Below, in pieces: positions 31,057-39,604 of a stretch of 64,000 bases of DNA. The position numbers and the translations under genes were made by a program. Origin of the DNA: Sphingobium sp. CECT 9361 (lineage in GTDB: Bacteria > Pseudomonadota > Alphaproteobacteria > Sphingomonadales > Sphingomonadaceae). Below the pieces are notes generated by a model that was not told the DNA's origin, made no database searches, and saw only the letters and a list, made by a program, of their open reading frames with translations. Numbering within the stretch: the stretch's first letter is position 1; every line of letters starts with the position of its first letter. The stretch covers positions 1 to 64,000 of the forward strand of contig NZ_CAKKNC010000005.1 of the NCBI RefSeq assembly GCF_918741285.1. The letters run 5' to 3'.

Positions 31057-31740
31057 TTGGATTCGCTAGAAATTCTGAACCCGCAAATTCACGGCGAACT
31101 GCGGCTGCGGCGCGATTTTCCGTTGTCGAATCACTTCGTGCGTATTGTCCCGAGCGAGTTTGCGGCAGCGGCGGTCGCCTGCCCAATCTTCTTTTCCAAG
31201 CATAGGGAAACGGGCGCGTTTTATCCGGGCGCTGCGCTTGGGCTGCGTCCCGGCGAACTGCTCGTCGACCGCCCCGATGGCAAGGCCGCATTCGAATCGC
31301 TCGAATCGGTTCGGGAAGGGTTTTTCGCCACGGACGACAACATATCGATCGACGCCGCGCATTCACGATTCGCTGCAGAGGATGGTCACCGCCTTTTCGA
31401 GCCTGACGGCGCACCTGCTCCGGCGCTCCGCCGTATCCAGTCCGCGCTTTGCGCGCTGGTGGTTGGCACGCAGGAGGCGGAACAATTCATCGCCGCCTTG
31501 CTGGCGCACCGGTTGATCGAGCCGCTCGACATATCGTTGAGCTTTGACGATGGCGAAAAGCTATCGTTGCAGGGCCTGTTCACGGTTAGTCTGGACAGGT
31601 TACGGCGTCTTGACGATGCATCCGTCCTGGCGCTGTTCCGGGCGGGCCATCTCCAACTTGCCTACACGATGATCGGATCATTGCAGCAAGTTGGGATTCT
31701 GGCTCGCCGTCGTAACGACCGACTGACAGGAACATTGTAG
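31057..31740 (+). CDS. SapC family protein
   Basis: This 227-residue protein matches SapC: LEILNPQIHGELRLRRDF (the H-x-E region), VRIVPSEFAAAAVACPIFF, TGAFYPGAALGLRPGE, RLFEPDGAPAPALRRIQSAL and QGLFTVSLDRLRRLDD. The start is a TTG at 31057, supported by GGAGG six bases upstream; the nearer ATG at 31052 reads only five codons to a stop. SapC was named for an S-layer transport role in Campylobacter. In sphingomonads its gene usually sits next to TonB receptors, tryptophan-halogenase homologues and cupin genes. It has no clear signal peptide or membrane helix. Its biochemical function is unknown. It pairs with the cupin gene 5 bases downstream. Confidence 0.9.
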   Translation: MDSLEILNPQIHGELRLRRDFPLSNHFVRIVPSEFAAAAVACPIFFSKHRETGAFYPGAALGLRPGELLVDRPDGKAAFESLESVREGFFATDDNISIDAAHSRFAAEDGHRLFEPDGAPAPALRRIQSALCALVVGTQEAEQFIAALLAHRLIEPLDISLSFDDGEKLSLQGLFTVSLDRLRRLDDASVLALFRAGHLQLAYTMIGSLQQVGILARRRNDRLTGTL

Positions 31741-31745
31741 GCGCA

Positions 31746-32768
31746 ATGGCGACACATGCCGACATCGTTGATACGTGGGACGCAGGAGATCTTCGCGATG
31801 TCCAATCCCTCGCTGCTATGGTCTCTGCTTGTCGGCCGGTCGTCATTCGTGGGCTGTGTGCGGATTGGCCAGCCGTGCATGCGGCAGCAGCGTCGGTAGA
31901 GCATGGCGCGGCTTATGTTGGGCAGTTCGATGCCGGAACCACGGCGGAGGCCTTTGTCGGAAGTGCCGATCTGGCGGGCCGCTTTCATTATGGCGACAAG
32001 GTGGACGGCTTCAACTTCGTTCGAGATTCGGCAGGAATAAGCGAACATATCCGGCAGATCGTCGTCAGCGCAACGGATCGTGAGGCCGCCACTCGTTATC
32101 TGGGATCATTGCCAATCGACATCCACCTGCCCGGATTTACGCGGCATAATATGGTTCCTGCTATGCCGCCTTCGGTCGCCCCGCGAATTTGGATCGGCAA
32201 CGCCTCCGTCATCGCCTGTCATTACGACACATATGACAATCTGGCTTGCGTCGTGGCCGGACGCCGCCGGTTTACCCTGTATCCGCCTGATGCGATTGGC
32301 GATCTGTATGTTGGGCCAATCGACCATACTATGGCGGGGCAGCCCGTCAGCCTGGCCGCGAACGCGGGAGAGGGGGATGCCCGATATCCGCGTTTCGCCG
32401 CTGCGCGCGACCGAGCTTTAGTGGTAGACCTTGACGCCGGGGACGCGCTGTATCTGCCCAAATTGTGGTGGCACCAGGTCGAGGCGACGTCTCCCTTCAA
32501 CATATTGGTGAACTACTGGTGGGACAATTTCAGCATCGGCCCGGACGCGCCGTACACTGCGATGCTGTTGTCGATGATCGCAATCGCCGAACGGCCGGAG
32601 GCGGAGAGGGCGGCGTGGCGCGCCTATTTCGACCATTATGTGTTTCGACCGGACGGACATCCTCTGGCCCATCTTCCGCCAGAAAAACACGGGGTGCTCG
32701 GCAGGATGGCGTCAGGAAATTACGGGCGGATACGCGCGCTGGTGATGCGACTGCTGCGGGATGTGTAG
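31746..32768 (+). CDS. JmjC/cupin-8-like non-heme iron protein (putative 2-oxoglutarate hydroxylase)
   Basis: This 340-residue protein begins with a VIRGLCADWPAV block typical of FIH/JmjC-like enzymes. A facial triad fits HYD (His159, Asp161) and His243 of KLWWHQVEA. The block GRRRFTLYPPDAIGDLYVGP and the tail WWDNFSIGPDAPY agree with the cupin_8 family. It likely hydroxylates a protein or small substrate using 2-oxoglutarate, but no substrate is known. No signal peptide is visible. It follows sapC by 5 bases, so the two form an operon divergent from the TonB receptor-halogenase pair. Confidence 0.85.
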   Translation: MATHADIVDTWDAGDLRDVQSLAAMVSACRPVVIRGLCADWPAVHAAAASVEHGAAYVGQFDAGTTAEAFVGSADLAGRFHYGDKVDGFNFVRDSAGISEHIRQIVVSATDREAATRYLGSLPIDIHLPGFTRHNMVPAMPPSVAPRIWIGNASVIACHYDTYDNLACVVAGRRRFTLYPPDAIGDLYVGPIDHTMAGQPVSLAANAGEGDARYPRFAAARDRALVVDLDAGDALYLPKLWWHQVEATSPFNILVNYWWDNFSIGPDAPYTAMLLSMIAIAERPEAERAAWRAYFDHYVFRPDGHPLAHLPPEKHGVLGRMASGNYGRIRALVMRLLRDV

Positions 32769-32780
32769 ACCGACAGCCAC

Positions 32781-32808
32781 TTGACTGACGTTTTGGTTGC
32801 GCTACCAA
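32781..32808 (+). promoter_or_regulatory. Promoter of the esterase-GH95-GH43-GH27 operon with operator TTGGTTGCGCTACCAA
   Basis: TTGACT (32781-32786) and, after 16 bases, TACCAA (32803-32808) form the promoter elements. The near-palindrome TTGGTTGCGCTACCAA (32793-32808, 14 of 16 symmetric) covers the spacer and -10. It lies 65 bases before the CE1 start. Confidence 0.6.
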
Positions 32809-32872
32809 TGGCGCGGCGGGCGGCTGTCGACCCGTGGCAGCGATATGCTGACCTATAGGGAGGGCGAGGGCG

Positions 32873-33946
32873 ATGAAGCGCTGTGTCAGTGTATGGAGCA
32901 TGGCTGTGGCAACCATGCTGGCCTGCGTTCCGCCGGTCCTCGCGCAGGTGGCGACAAGCGCGCCCGCGGTCGTACCCGGCGCTGTGCCAGCCACGGTCAC
33001 GCAAATCACGGTCCATGCCCCGTCAATCGCTGGCAATCTGGAGGGCGAAAGCGCTGAACGGGCTGTGCTGGTCATCCTTCCTCCCAGCTATGGCACTGAT
33101 CTCAAGCGCCGCTATCCCGTGGTCTACGCGCTACACGGCTATTCGATTGGGGCGGAGCAATGGGCCAAGGAAATCCATGTACCCCAGACAGTGGAGGGTG
33201 CCTTTGCAAAGGGCGCCAGAGACATGATCGTGGTCATGCCCGATGCCAAGACCATCCATAACGGCTCCATGTATTCCAGTTCCGTCACGACGGGCGATTT
33301 CGAGCGGTTCATTGCGCATGATCTGATCCGGTACATCGACAGCCATTATCGTACGATTGCCGATCGGAAGAGCAGGGGTCTCGCCGGGCACAGCATGGGC
33401 GGATATGGGACGACCCGTATCGGCATGAAACATGCGGACATATTCGGCGCGCTCTATATGATGAGTCCCTGCTGTCTCTCGCCCAGAGCGGCAGCGCAAC
33501 TCGATCCGGCTACGGCCACATTGCTGGATGCGGTCAAGACACCGGCTGACTCCGCATCCCTCCCTTTCCTGGCGCGTGCGCAACTTGCGACGGCTGCGGC
33601 TTGGTCACCCAATCCCAAAAAGCCGCCGCTTTATCTGGATCTGCCCGATGGAAGCAGCGAACATAGGGATGCGGTCCTGGCCAAATGGGCGGCCAATGCG
33701 CCCTTGGCCTTCGTAGACCAGTATATCGGCGATCTTCGGCGCTATAAGGCGATTGCCATCGATGTTGGCGACAAGGACGGCTTAAAGGACGACGCCCGCA
33801 CTCTGCACGAGCGGCTGGACGAGTATGGCATTGCAAACAGCTTTGAAATCTATGACGGCGACCACACCAATCATGTCGCGTCGCGGTTTCAGGACCATGT
33901 CCTACCCTTCTTCAGCCAGCACCTGACCTTCCCCCCCGTCGGATGA
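32873..33946 (+). CDS. CE1-like secreted esterase (feruloyl/acetyl esterase family)
   Basis: This 357-residue alpha/beta-hydrolase has a signal peptide (WSMAVATMLACVPPVLAQ). It has the esterase-D core RYPVVYALHGYSIGAEQWAK and the nucleophile elbow AGHSMGGYG with Ser174. The His lies in YDGDHTNHVASRF and an Asp in DVGDKDG. CE1 members remove acetyl or feruloyl groups from hemicellulose side chains. The gene leads the long plus-strand operon. Its stop overlaps the start of the GH95 gene (ATGA), so translation is coupled. Feruloyl against acetyl specificity cannot be decided here. Confidence 0.85.
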   Translation: MKRCVSVWSMAVATMLACVPPVLAQVATSAPAVVPGAVPATVTQITVHAPSIAGNLEGESAERAVLVILPPSYGTDLKRRYPVVYALHGYSIGAEQWAKEIHVPQTVEGAFAKGARDMIVVMPDAKTIHNGSMYSSSVTTGDFERFIAHDLIRYIDSHYRTIADRKSRGLAGHSMGGYGTTRIGMKHADIFGALYMMSPCCLSPRAAAQLDPATATLLDAVKTPADSASLPFLARAQLATAAAWSPNPKKPPLYLDLPDGSSEHRDAVLAKWAANAPLAFVDQYIGDLRRYKAIAIDVGDKDGLKDDARTLHERLDEYGIANSFEIYDGDHTNHVASRFQDHVLPFFSQHLTFPPVG

Positions 33947-36288
33947 CGGGCAGAGGCATCATGGCCCTGACGCGCCGGGGCCTGTTGGCGCTATTGCCAG
34001 CGGGTTTGGTGGCTGGCGTCGTTCGTGCGCGCCCTGCGCAGCGCCCCAGGCAGCGTCTGTGGTACAGGGCGCCGGCCAGCGCATGGACTGAGGCGCTGCC
34101 CGTCGGCAACGGGCGGATTGGCGCGATGATCTTTGGCGGCATCGGCCAGGAGCGATTGCAACTGAATGAGGACAGCTTCTGGTCGGGAGCCCCTTACGAT
34201 CCAGTCAACCCGCAGGCGCTGGGTGCCATGGCCGAGATGCGCCGACGAATCTTTGCGGGCGATATCGCTGGTGCCGAGGCGCTGGCCGATGCGAAGGTAA
34301 TGGCTCAGCCGTTGAGCCAAGCGGCCTATCAGACACTGGGCAGCCTGCTGATCGAGATGTCCGGCGCGAAGGGCGACCCCACAGGGTATGAAAGGTCGCT
34401 CGATCTCGACACGGGGCTGGCCGAAACGCTGTTCACCATAGCGGGCGTCACCTATCGGCGGCGCGTGGTCGCCTGCCCCGTCAACCAAGTGATCGCGGTG
34501 CATCTAAGCGCCAGCCGGGGAGGGATGATTAACTGTCGCCTGGCTTGGGATCAGGTGGGCGCAGACTGGTCGGTGGATGCGACGGCGGGCGATACGCTGC
34601 GCCTGTCGGGCAGGAATGGCGATCATGGGCCGATCAAGGGTGCCCTGCGCTTCGACATGCGGTGCAAGGCAGTGTGTCCGGGCGGGCAGGTTGTGCGGGA
34701 TGGGGAGGGGCTGGTCGTAAGCGGCGGCGATGAGATGACGCTGCTGATTGCGATGGCAACCAGCTATAAGTGGTTTGACGACGTGTCGGGTGATCCCGCG
34801 GCGGTTACGGCGGCGCAGATTGCCGCCGCACAGACCCAGAGCTTCGCTCAGGTTGCGGTGCAGGCGCGGGATGAGCACCGCCGCCTGTTCCGGCGTGTGT
34901 CGATCGATCTGGGTACAAGTGCAGCGGCGGAGCTGCCCACCGACGAGCGGGTGCGGAGATCGGGCGCGGGCGACGATCCGGCGCTGGCCGCGCTCTACTT
35001 CGATTTTGGACGCTATTTGCTCATTGCTTCGTCACGGCCTGGAAGTCAGCCTGCCAATCTTCAGGGGATATGGAACGACAGCGCGTCGCCGCCCTGGGGC
35101 AGCAAATATACGATCAACATCAATACCCAGATGAATTACTGGCCGGCGGAAACCACGGCCTTGCCGGAATGCGTCGAACCGCTGATCCAGATGGTGCGGG
35201 AGATGGCGGTGACGGGGGCCCGGACGGCGCGCACCATGTACGGCGCACGGGGATGGGTGGCGCATCACAATGTCGACCTGTGGCGCGCAACGGCTCCGAT
35301 CGACGGGGCGCAGTTCGGCCTTTGGCCGATGGGTGGCGCGTGGTTGTGCGGGCATTTGTGGGATCACTATGAATATAGGCCAGACGCGGCCTATCTGGTG
35401 TCGATCTATCCGCTGCTGAAGGGCGCGGCGCTGTTTTTCCTCGATACGCTTCAGGTCGATCCTAGGACGGGGCATCTCGTCACTAATCCGTCCATGTCAC
35501 CCGAAAACCCGCACGGCCATGGGGGAACGTTGGACTATGCCCCGACCATGGACATGCAGATATTGGCCGACCTGTTCGACGCGACTGTTGCGGCGGCGGG
35601 GCTGCTCGACGGCGACAAACCATTTGCAGACGAAGTTGTTGCGGCGCGCGCGCGGCTATTGCCGATGCAGGTTGGTCGGCAGGGGCAGTTGCAGGAATGG
35701 CCGCAGGATTGGGACGCCGATGCCCCTGACCAGCAGCACCGTCATGTTTCGCATCTCTACGGTCTCTACCCGTCCCGGCTGATCGACGTCGACCGGACGC
35801 CCGATCTGGCGAGGGCCGCGCGGCGGTCGCTGGAGATCCGGGGTGACAAGGCGACGGGCTGGGCCACGGCCTGGCGCATCAACCTTTGGGCGCGGCTGCG
35901 CGAGGGCAACCGGGCGCACGGCATATTGAACTTCCTGCTCGGGCCGGAGCGAACCTATCCGAACCTGTTCGACGCACATCCGCCTTTCCAGATCGACGGT
36001 AATTTCGGCGGCACCGCGGGCATCGTGGAGATGCTGCTGCAAAATTACGGCGACACTATCCATCTTTTGCCAGCCTTGCCGGACGCTTGGCCCAACGGGG
36101 CCGTCACAGGCCTTCGAACCCGGGGCGATTGCACGATCGATGTCGCCTGGCAGGATGGGGGCTTACAATCAGCGCGATTGCGGGCGCCGCCCAAAACGAT
36201 GCGGACGGTGCGCTGGGGCGCGACGGTGCGACAGGTCGAGATTGGCGCAGAGGGTGCAATCACGCTGTCGCCCAGCAGCTTCCGATGA
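33943..36288 (+). CDS. GH95 alpha-L-fucosidase or alpha-L-galactosidase, probable Tat export
   Basis: This 781-residue enzyme has the GH95 opening WYRAPASAWTEALPVGNGRI and LNEDSFWSGAPYDP. The catalytic Asn pair is in YTININTQMNYW (Asn392 and Asn394, like 421 and 423 of AfcA), the Glu in NPSMSPENPHG (Glu521) and a late Asp in FQIDGNFGG. The signal ALTRRGLLALLPAG carries twin Arg, so Tat export is likely. GH95 removes alpha-1,2-L-fucose from xyloglucan or, in some members, alpha-L-galactose from complex glucuronoarabinoxylan. The sequence alone does not choose between them. It overlaps the CE1 stop by 4 bases and precedes the acetylesterase. Confidence 0.92.
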   Translation: MTGRGIMALTRRGLLALLPAGLVAGVVRARPAQRPRQRLWYRAPASAWTEALPVGNGRIGAMIFGGIGQERLQLNEDSFWSGAPYDPVNPQALGAMAEMRRRIFAGDIAGAEALADAKVMAQPLSQAAYQTLGSLLIEMSGAKGDPTGYERSLDLDTGLAETLFTIAGVTYRRRVVACPVNQVIAVHLSASRGGMINCRLAWDQVGADWSVDATAGDTLRLSGRNGDHGPIKGALRFDMRCKAVCPGGQVVRDGEGLVVSGGDEMTLLIAMATSYKWFDDVSGDPAAVTAAQIAAAQTQSFAQVAVQARDEHRRLFRRVSIDLGTSAAAELPTDERVRRSGAGDDPALAALYFDFGRYLLIASSRPGSQPANLQGIWNDSASPPWGSKYTININTQMNYWPAETTALPECVEPLIQMVREMAVTGARTARTMYGARGWVAHHNVDLWRATAPIDGAQFGLWPMGGAWLCGHLWDHYEYRPDAAYLVSIYPLLKGAALFFLDTLQVDPRTGHLVTNPSMSPENPHGHGGTLDYAPTMDMQILADLFDATVAAAGLLDGDKPFADEVVAARARLLPMQVGRQGQLQEWPQDWDADAPDQQHRHVSHLYGLYPSRLIDVDRTPDLARAARRSLEIRGDKATGWATAWRINLWARLREGNRAHGILNFLLGPERTYPNLFDAHPPFQIDGNFGGTAGIVEMLLQNYGDTIHLLPALPDAWPNGAVTGLRTRGDCTIDVAWQDGGLQSARLRAPPKTMRTVRWGATVRQVEIGAEGAITLSPSSFR

Positions 36289-36304
36289 CTCACGAGGAAT
36301 GTGC

Positions 36305-38266
36305 ATGAAACCTCAACTTTCCTGTCCACTGGCAGCCTTTTTCGGATTCGGCTTGTTAAGTTTCTCCGCAGTAGCTAGCGGCGCTCCGCCTCGACTGGAC
36401 CCGGCCCTGAGTGACTATGCCGTAATCCAGCGCGACCGCCCCGTCGTGGTGAGTGGCGATGCGGGGGCGGGGGATGCCGTGACCGTTACGCTCGGCCAGG
36501 AACGCAAGGCTGTGACCGCCGACAGGCAGGGCCGTTTTTCCGCGCGGTTCTCCCCAATCGCTACGCCGGGGCCAGTCAGTCTTTCGGTTGAAAATGCGGA
36601 TGGACGCACGGTGGCGCGCGATACGCTGGTGGGGGATGTGTTTCTGTGTTCGGGCCAGTCCAACATGGAGATGGAAGTCAAATTGGCCCAGAACAGCGGG
36701 GCGGCGGGCGTTCCGGCAGACGATCAGTTGCGCCTGATGACTATCGAAAAGCGGATAGCCGATGCGCCGCAAATTCGCTTTGCTACGTCGCCATCCTGGG
36801 CGGTGGCCAGTCGGGATGCGGTCCAGAATTTCTCGGCGTCCTGCTATTACATGGCGCGCGAATGGCGGGCGTCGGCGAAGGTGCCGGTCGGGGCCATCGC
36901 CAGCAGTTGGGGTGGATCGCAGATCAGCCCGTGGATGGGCGAAAAGGCGCAGGCCACAGTGGGGCGTGCCGATCAATCGGCCCTACTTGCCCTACATGCC
37001 CGCGACGTGGCGGCCGGGGAACAGGCCGCGAGCGCTGCTTGGGAAAAGTGGTGGCGGGACGAAACCGGAGACAAGGCGGGGCGCGAACCCTGGCAGCAGG
37101 GCAGCACCGTGGCATGGGTGCCGGTCCCGCGTGTCGGTCCGTGGGAGAGCTGGGGGGGGCCGATATTAGCGGACTATAACGGCATGCTGTGGTTCCGGCG
37201 GGATATCGTACTGACAGCGCAGCAGGCAGCGCAGGGCGCAACCGTAAATCTGGGGACGCTGGACGATGTCGGGCGGCTGTGGATCAACGGTACAGGCGTA
37301 GGCATGAGCGCGCAGGCTTGGAAACCCAATAGCTTTGCCATCCCCGCCGGGGTGCTGCGCGCCGGGCGCAACAGCCTTACCCTCAATGTGTCGGACGGCT
37401 ATCAAACCGGGGGGATGCTGGGGCCCGCGGATGCGATAAATATCGTCTTTGCCGATGGCGGATCTGTGCCGATGGCCGATGGCTGGACCTACGCCATGGC
37501 CGCTGCGACCCAATCGAGCGCGCCGCGCGTGCCGTGGAGCGACCTGGCAGGCGCCGGCACGATGTATAACGCCATGATCGCGCCGCTGGGTGAGATCGGA
37601 TTGAAGGGTGTCGCCTGGTATCAGGGCGAGTCCGACACCGGCATTCCCGGCTATGCGGGGCGCATGACGGCGCTGATGGCCGATTGGCGGCGTCAGTTCG
37701 CGACGCCGGACCTCGCCTTCGTTGCCGTCCAGTTGGCGGGATATGACCGACCTGCGACCGTCCCGTCCGAAAGCGGCTGGGCTAATGTGCGGTACGACGC
37801 TTACCGCGCGTCCCTGACGGATGGCCATGCAGGCTTGGCGACCGCCATAGATCTGGGCGATCCCTATGACATCCATCCGGGTGAAAAGCAGGAAGTGGGA
37901 CGGCGACTGGCGCGGGCCATGCGCGGCGCTGTCGAGGGCGACAGGGGGGCGGCACTCGGCCCGCAGATAGTGTCGGCGACCAGCGATAGCGCGGGCGCCA
38001 TATCGTTGCGCTTCACGGGCGTGACAGGCGGTCTGCATCTGCGCAGCAGCAATGTCGCCATCGGTTTCGAACTGTGCGGGACGCAGCCAGGTTCCTGCCG
38101 CTATGCCAGCGCCCGGCTGGACGGCGATAGACTTGTCCTGGCAGGCGACGGCGCGCCGACTACGCGGGTTCGCTATGCCTGGGCGGACTATCCGGTGGTA
38201 AACCTGTACGATGGTATGTCGCTTCCGATAGGCCCTTTCGAGATCGCGGTCACACCGCAGCATTGA
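36305..38266 (+). CDS. SGNH acetylesterase (sialate O-acetylesterase family) with inserted beta-sandwich
   Basis: This 653-residue secreted protein (signal MKPQLSCPLAAFFGFG to VASG) has a small N-terminal sandwich, then GDVFLCSGQSNMEMEV with Ser119 as nucleophile, WYQGESDTGIPG, and DIHPGEKQEVG with the Asp-x-x-His. Between the Ser and WYQGES blocks lies a jelly-roll insert (about 280-400, LWFRRDIVLTA, DDVGRLWINGTG) like a GH2 sugar-binding domain. This layout resembles the xyloglucan acetylesterase described in Xanthomonas. It should deacetylate hemicellulose. I chose ATG 36305, 17 bases past the GH95 stop; an earlier frame start overlaps GH95. Confidence 0.85.
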   Translation: MKPQLSCPLAAFFGFGLLSFSAVASGAPPRLDPALSDYAVIQRDRPVVVSGDAGAGDAVTVTLGQERKAVTADRQGRFSARFSPIATPGPVSLSVENADGRTVARDTLVGDVFLCSGQSNMEMEVKLAQNSGAAGVPADDQLRLMTIEKRIADAPQIRFATSPSWAVASRDAVQNFSASCYYMAREWRASAKVPVGAIASSWGGSQISPWMGEKAQATVGRADQSALLALHARDVAAGEQAASAAWEKWWRDETGDKAGREPWQQGSTVAWVPVPRVGPWESWGGPILADYNGMLWFRRDIVLTAQQAAQGATVNLGTLDDVGRLWINGTGVGMSAQAWKPNSFAIPAGVLRAGRNSLTLNVSDGYQTGGMLGPADAINIVFADGGSVPMADGWTYAMAAATQSSAPRVPWSDLAGAGTMYNAMIAPLGEIGLKGVAWYQGESDTGIPGYAGRMTALMADWRRQFATPDLAFVAVQLAGYDRPATVPSESGWANVRYDAYRASLTDGHAGLATAIDLGDPYDIHPGEKQEVGRRLARAMRGAVEGDRGAALGPQIVSATSDSAGAISLRFTGVTGGLHLRSSNVAIGFELCGTQPGSCRYASARLDGDRLVLAGDGAPTTRVRYAWADYPVVNLYDGMSLPIGPFEIAVTPQH

Positions 38267-38298
38267 TCGGAGCCGAAGCGGCTCAAGGGGTGGCAGGC

Positions 38299-39510
38299 AT
38301 GACGACTACCGAGACATTCCTGCTAGCGCTCAGCTTGATTCTGGGGCTGCCCTGGCTGATCTGGCGGGTCGGTCGAACCGACACATATGTGCCGCTGGTC
38401 GTGATCCAGATCGGCTTGGGCGTGGTGATGGGGCCGGGCATATTCGGTGCCATCGCCCCGACGGTGCACGCTGCGCTTTTCCCGCAGCCAGTCATGGCCG
38501 CGCTCAATGGCATCGCCTGGTGGGCAGTGATGCTGTTTGTCTGGATCGCGGGCGTGGAACTCGACGTGGCGCAGGCGTGGCGATCACGCCGGGATAGCTG
38601 GATTACCGCGGCGCTTGCACTGATCGCGCCGCTGATATTGGGAAGCTTTGCAGCCTGGTTCATCGTCCAACGCCCCGGCTGGATCGGCGGACATGGGGCA
38701 CACTGGCAGGCGGCGCTGGGAATCGGCATGGCGTGTGCGGTCACGGCGCTCCCCATCCTCGTCCTGTTTATGGACCGACTGACAATCCTGCGTCAGCCAC
38801 TAGGGCAGAGGGTGCTGCGCTACGCCAGTCTGGATGATATCGCCCTATGGAGCGTGCTGGCGATCATTCTGCTCGACTGGGGTCGACTGGAACGGCAGTT
38901 GGCGTTCGTCCTGATCTTTCCCTTGGCGGCGTGGGCGCTGCGTAGGATCATGACTAGGCTAGGCGGGCAGGACCGACTTTACGTCGCGATATTATGTGTC
39001 GCGCTGCTGGGTTTCGCGGCGGACTGGGCGGGTCTCCACTTCATGGTGGGTGCCTTTCTCGCAGGGGCGATAATGGACCGGGACTGGTTCGACCAGAAAT
39101 CCTTCGATCTGCTGCGCGATCATCTTTTGATGACGATCATGCCGGTCTTTTTTCTCAGCACGGGCCTTCGTACGCAATGGACGCTCGGCGGGGCGGAGGT
39201 GTTTGCGGTCGCCGCGATCCTGCTGGTCGCGTCGGTCTGCGGCAAGATGGCGGGGGTTGCGGTGGCGGGGCGTTGGTTGGGCTGGAAGCGGGGAGAAGCG
39301 TCGCTAATCGGTTGGCTGTTGCAGACAAAGGCGCTGATCATGATCATCTTTGCCAATATCCTTCTGGACCGCGACATTATCAGCAGCGGCATGTTCACGG
39401 CTCTGTTGCTGATGGCGCTCGCGAGTACGGCCCTCACCATACCCATGGTGCGAAGCCGAATTGGAATGGCGGCATTAACTCCGACTATTGACCCTGAAAA
39501 ATCTGAATGA
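38299..39510 (+). CDS. Cation:proton antiporter (CPA2-like) inside the glycoside hydrolase operon
   Basis: This 403-residue membrane protein has about 12 hydrophobic helices. It begins TTTETFLLALSLILGLPWLI and has VVIQIGLGVVMGPGIFG, the family's helix 2 with a GPG turn. It continues FVWIAGVELDVAQAWR, GMACAVTALPILVLFM and GAFLAGAIMDRDWFDQKSFD. These fit the Na+(K+)/H+ exchanger domain of CPA2 proteins without the TrkA-N domain. It would exchange monovalent cations for protons across the inner membrane. The nearby GH genes and the shared strand put it in the same operon. I chose ATG 38299; a TTG at 38263 overlaps the esterase stop. Confidence 0.85.
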   Translation: MTTTETFLLALSLILGLPWLIWRVGRTDTYVPLVVIQIGLGVVMGPGIFGAIAPTVHAALFPQPVMAALNGIAWWAVMLFVWIAGVELDVAQAWRSRRDSWITAALALIAPLILGSFAAWFIVQRPGWIGGHGAHWQAALGIGMACAVTALPILVLFMDRLTILRQPLGQRVLRYASLDDIALWSVLAIILLDWGRLERQLAFVLIFPLAAWALRRIMTRLGGQDRLYVAILCVALLGFAADWAGLHFMVGAFLAGAIMDRDWFDQKSFDLLRDHLLMTIMPVFFLSTGLRTQWTLGGAEVFAVAAILLVASVCGKMAGVAVAGRWLGWKRGEASLIGWLLQTKALIMIIFANILLDRDIISSGMFTALLLMALASTALTIPMVRSRIGMAALTPTIDPEKSE

Positions 39511-39521
39511 TAGCGTTCACA
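39508..39521 (+). promoter_or_regulatory. Internal LacI-type operator TGATAGCGTTCACA
   Basis: The site overlaps the antiporter stop and lies 84 bases before the GH43 gene. It shares the TGATAGCGTT half site with the sites at 49340 and 23635, so the GH43-GH43-GH27 part may have its own control. Confidence 0.4.
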
Positions 39522-39604
39522 GTTCGGGGTCTGCGGACGTACGCAGCGCATTGTGCCCGTACTTGATGGCAGAGAATTGTCCATTGTTTCAACAAGGAAG
39601 ATCA

